DNA from: Salaquimonas sp.
GTDB taxonomy: Bacteria > Pseudomonadota > Alphaproteobacteria > Rhizobiales > Rhizobiaceae
Direction of reading: 5' to 3'
Length of the DNA: 8,214 nucleotides
NCBI GenBank assembly: GCA_024639745.1
Contig: JAHEHW010000058.1
Coordinates: 1 to 8,214 of the forward strand
This document shows positions 6,166 to 8,214 of this stretch, one piece after another. Both the position numbers and the translations under genes were made by a program. The notes beneath the pieces were generated by a model. The model was not told the DNA's origin, did no database searches, and saw only the letters and a list, made by a program, of their open reading frames with translations. How positions within the stretch are numbered: position 1 is the first letter of the stretch; each line of letters opens with the position of its first letter.

Positions 6166-8214
6166 GTGAGCTTCTCTCAGGCTGCTTCGACAGCTTCCAA
6201 TTTCCCTTTCCGGAGACTTTTTTTGACAGCGAAAGGCAGCATCGGCTCCGAAGGCCTTCAGGCGGCTCCTGTCCGACCAAGGAGGGGTGGCAGCAACGCG
6301 GAGCCGGGCGACGAGCATATCGAGGGTCGGGAACGCAATTCGCTTGCGCGCAAGTTGGGATTTGTCACCGTTGTCGCGCTATTCGCCACCGGAACAGTTA
6401 CTTTTCTGATTCTGTTCGGCCTCACACCGCTGGAGCCGAACGGTAATATTGTCCGGACCGCGCTGGCCACGAATACGCTTCTGGCGCTTGTGCTGATCGG
6501 ACTCATTTCAACTGAGGTCTTCCGGTTGGTCCGTTCGCGGCGCAAGGGCCGGGCGGCTGCGAGATTGCATATTCGGATAGTGGGGCTGTTTGCTCTGGTT
6601 GCCGCGATCCCGGCGATAGTGGTGGCGATCGTGGCAAGCATCACGCTGGATCTGGGACTTGATCGCTGGTTCGAGCTTCGTACCAAGGAGATCGTCGAGG
6701 GATCGGTCAGCGTTGCACAGGCCTATGTTGATGAGAGCGCCCGCCAACACGTGAATGCGACTGTTTCGATGGCAGCCGAACTTGACCGTGCGCGCCGGCT
6801 TTACAGCCTGGACAGGACCGGTTTCACAGAGCTCATGTCCGTTCAGATGCGCGGACGCGGCATGATCGCGGCAGAACTGCTGCGCGAAGCCGGTACGCAG
6901 GTTATTGAAACCAAAGTCAATGAAGACTTGGAAGTGCCACCGGTTCCTGTCGAATCGCTGGCGGCAGCCGCTGAAGGGGACGTCATTTTCATTCCACGTG
7001 GCAATTCCAATCTCGTCGGCGCAGTCCTGAGGCTGCGGGTTATTCCAGATATGTATTTATATACCATCCGTCCGTTGCGCGAGGATGTTCTGGCATCGCT
7101 GCGGCAAATGGAGGCCAATACCAACGATTATAATGAGATGGAGCAGAGCCGCCTGCCGGTGCAGCTCACATTTGCGGTTCTGTATCTAGGCGTTGCGCTG
7201 GTGATTCTTTTGGCAGCGATCTGGATGGGTTTGAGCGTGGCGGATCGTTTCGTCCGTCCGCTGAGGCGTCTGATCACTGCCGCCGACCAGATTTCCGGCG
7301 GCAATTTTGATGTTCACGTCGATACGAAACACACGGAAGGCGATTTCAAGAACCTCGGCGACACCTTCAACGATATGACGAGGGAGCTTAAGCACCAGCG
7401 GAGCGAGTTGCTCAGGGCCAACCAGGATATCGACAATCGAGCACGTTTCACCGAGGCAGTCCTTTCAGGTGTTACAGCAGCAGTGATCGGCGTCGACCAG
7501 AAGGGCAATGTGCGCATTGCCAACACCGCTACCCGCAATATTCTGGGGCAGGTGGTTTTGCCGGGATCGAGAATAGGTGACATGTTCCCGATTCTGGGCG
7601 ATGTGCTTGAGAAAGCGAGTGACAGTGGCAAGTCTGATTTCCGCGAGCAGGTAACGACGATCATCGACGGACAGCCGAGAACCCTGAACGTGCAGGTTAC
7701 TCAGGAGCGGGAAGAATCCTCCGAACATTCTTTCGTAATCACGATAGACGATATCACCGAGCTCGTCGCTGCCCAACGCAGTGCCGCTTGGTCGGATGTC
7801 GCCCGCCGTATCGCGCATGAGATCAAGAATCCGCTGACGCCGATCCAACTGTCGGCCGAGCGTCTGAGGAAGCGGTATGGCAAATATGTCGTCGAGGATC
7901 GCGAGATTTTCGATCAATGCACCGACACTATTGTGCGCCATGTCGGCGATATTGGCCGGATGGTCGACGAGTTTTCCTCGTTTGCAAGAATGCCAAAACC
8001 GCAAATGACGGATGGCGATCTGACGAAAACGATCCAGGAAGCCTTGTTTACTCAGAAGGTGACCAATCCCAATGTGGATTTCTCGCTTGACCTGGGGACA
8101 TCGGAGCACCGTTCGCGTTTCGATGAACGGCTGATGTCCCAGGCACTGATAAACATCATCAAGAATGCGGTCGAGGCGATTGAGGCCGTCGAAAAAAAGG
8201 CGGATGGAACTGAA
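6166..8214 (+). CDS. ntrY: membrane sensor histidine kinase NtrY, 3' end outside window
   Basis: The frame is open from a GTG at 6166 to the right edge: 683 codons of a protein usually about 750-770 long. Order of parts: hydrophilic N-terminus 1-60; membrane helices at about 64-85, 104-122, 138-160 and 332-356; a periplasmic sensing region at about 161-331; a HAMP linker at about 357-410; a PAS domain at about 420-535; the phosphotransfer helix with [20 protein letters not shown] at 547-566 (phospho-acceptor H551); and the start of the ATPase domain with N box INIIKNAVEA (N667). The G1, F and G2 boxes lie beyond the edge. NtrY pairs with the response regulator NtrX, expected next. The pair affects nitrogen metabolism, and in Brucella, Rhodobacter and others also respiration, redox response and the cell envelope. 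It lies 64 bases after ntrC, so it may be partly co-transcribed with it. The start is the least certain part; TTG at 6223 is a shorter, less likely option. Confidence 0.96.
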   Translation, partial: MSFSQAASTASNFPFRRLFLTAKGSIGSEGLQAAPVRPRRGGSNAEPGDEHIEGRERNSLARKLGFVTVVALFATGTVTFLILFGLTPLEPNGNIVRTALATNTLLALVLIGLISTEVFRLVRSRRKGRAAARLHIRIVGLFALVAAIPAIVVAIVASITLDLGLDRWFELRTKEIVEGSVSVAQAYVDESARQHVNATVSMAAELDRARRLYSLDRTGFTELMSVQMRGRGMIAAELLREAGTQVIETKVNEDLEVPPVPVESLAAAAEGDVIFIPRGNSNLVGAVLRLRVIPDMYLYTIRPLREDVLASLRQMEANTNDYNEMEQSRLPVQLTFAVLYLGVALVILLAAIWMGLSVADRFVRPLRRLITAADQISGGNFDVHVDTKHTEGDFKNLGDTFNDMTRELKHQRSELLRANQDIDNRARFTEAVLSGVTAAVIGVDQKGNVRIANTATRNILGQVVLPGSRIGDMFPILGDVLEKASDSGKSDFREQVTTIIDGQPRTLNVQVTQEREESSEHSFVITIDDITELVAAQRSAAWSDVARRIAHEIKNPLTPIQLSAERLRKRYGKYVVEDREIFDQCTDTIVRHVGDIGRMVDEFSSFARMPKPQMTDGDLTKTIQEALFTQKVTNPNVDFSLDLGTSEHRSRFDERLMSQALINIIKNAVEAIEAVEKKADGTE

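Noticed and set aside
7465..8109. 214-codon open frame on the minus strand opposite ntrY
   Set aside because: It lies wholly antisense to the conserved PAS and kinase region of ntrY and shows no domain or ribosome binding site.

Overview
The window is an ordinary chromosomal stretch of an alphaproteobacterium, almost certainly from the Hyphomicrobiales (the Rhizobium, Brucella and Phyllobacterium relatives). The evidence is the gene set and order: a RatA/Coq10-like START protein, stand-alone CinA, fused ispDF, dusB (nifR3), ntrB, ntrC, ntrY. This is a conserved rhizobial and brucella neighbourhood, and the moderate G+C agrees. The genus cannot be read reliably from the sequence. No mobile element, CRISPR array, tRNA, rRNA or transferred block is visible, and all six complete or partial genes look intact.

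Layout. From 1 to 340 (+) is the 3' end of a RatA/Coq10-like START-domain gene cut by the window edge. From 341 to 617 there is a gene-free gap between convergent genes. It holds a very good minus-strand intrinsic terminator and, just upstream of it, two further hairpins, one with a C-rich loop. Together these look like a minus-strand small RNA of about 120 nt. From 618 to 2371 (-) lie ispDF and then cinA in transcription order, overlapping by four bases. From 2372 to 2512 is a divergent intergenic region that should carry the promoters of both directions. From 2513 to 6101 (+) is the dusB-ntrB-ntrC operon, whose genes overlap at ATGA junctions. After a 64-base gap with a weak possible terminator, ntrY starts at a GTG at 6166 and runs off the right edge.

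How the genes fit together. IspDF performs two steps of the non-mevalonate isoprenoid pathway. The RatA/Coq10 relative probably handles ubiquinone, an isoprenoid-tailed quinone. CinA, here the PncC-type domain only, probably recycles nicotinamide mononucleotide. DusB reduces uridines in tRNA and is classically co-transcribed with ntrBC. NtrB and NtrC are the nitrogen-limitation sensor kinase and the sigma-54 activator. NtrY is the membrane-bound sensor of the paralogous NtrY/NtrX pair; ntrX would be expected just beyond the right edge.

No undescribed protein system was found. The observation most worth a second look is the candidate C-rich-loop small RNA at about 403-524 on the minus strand.
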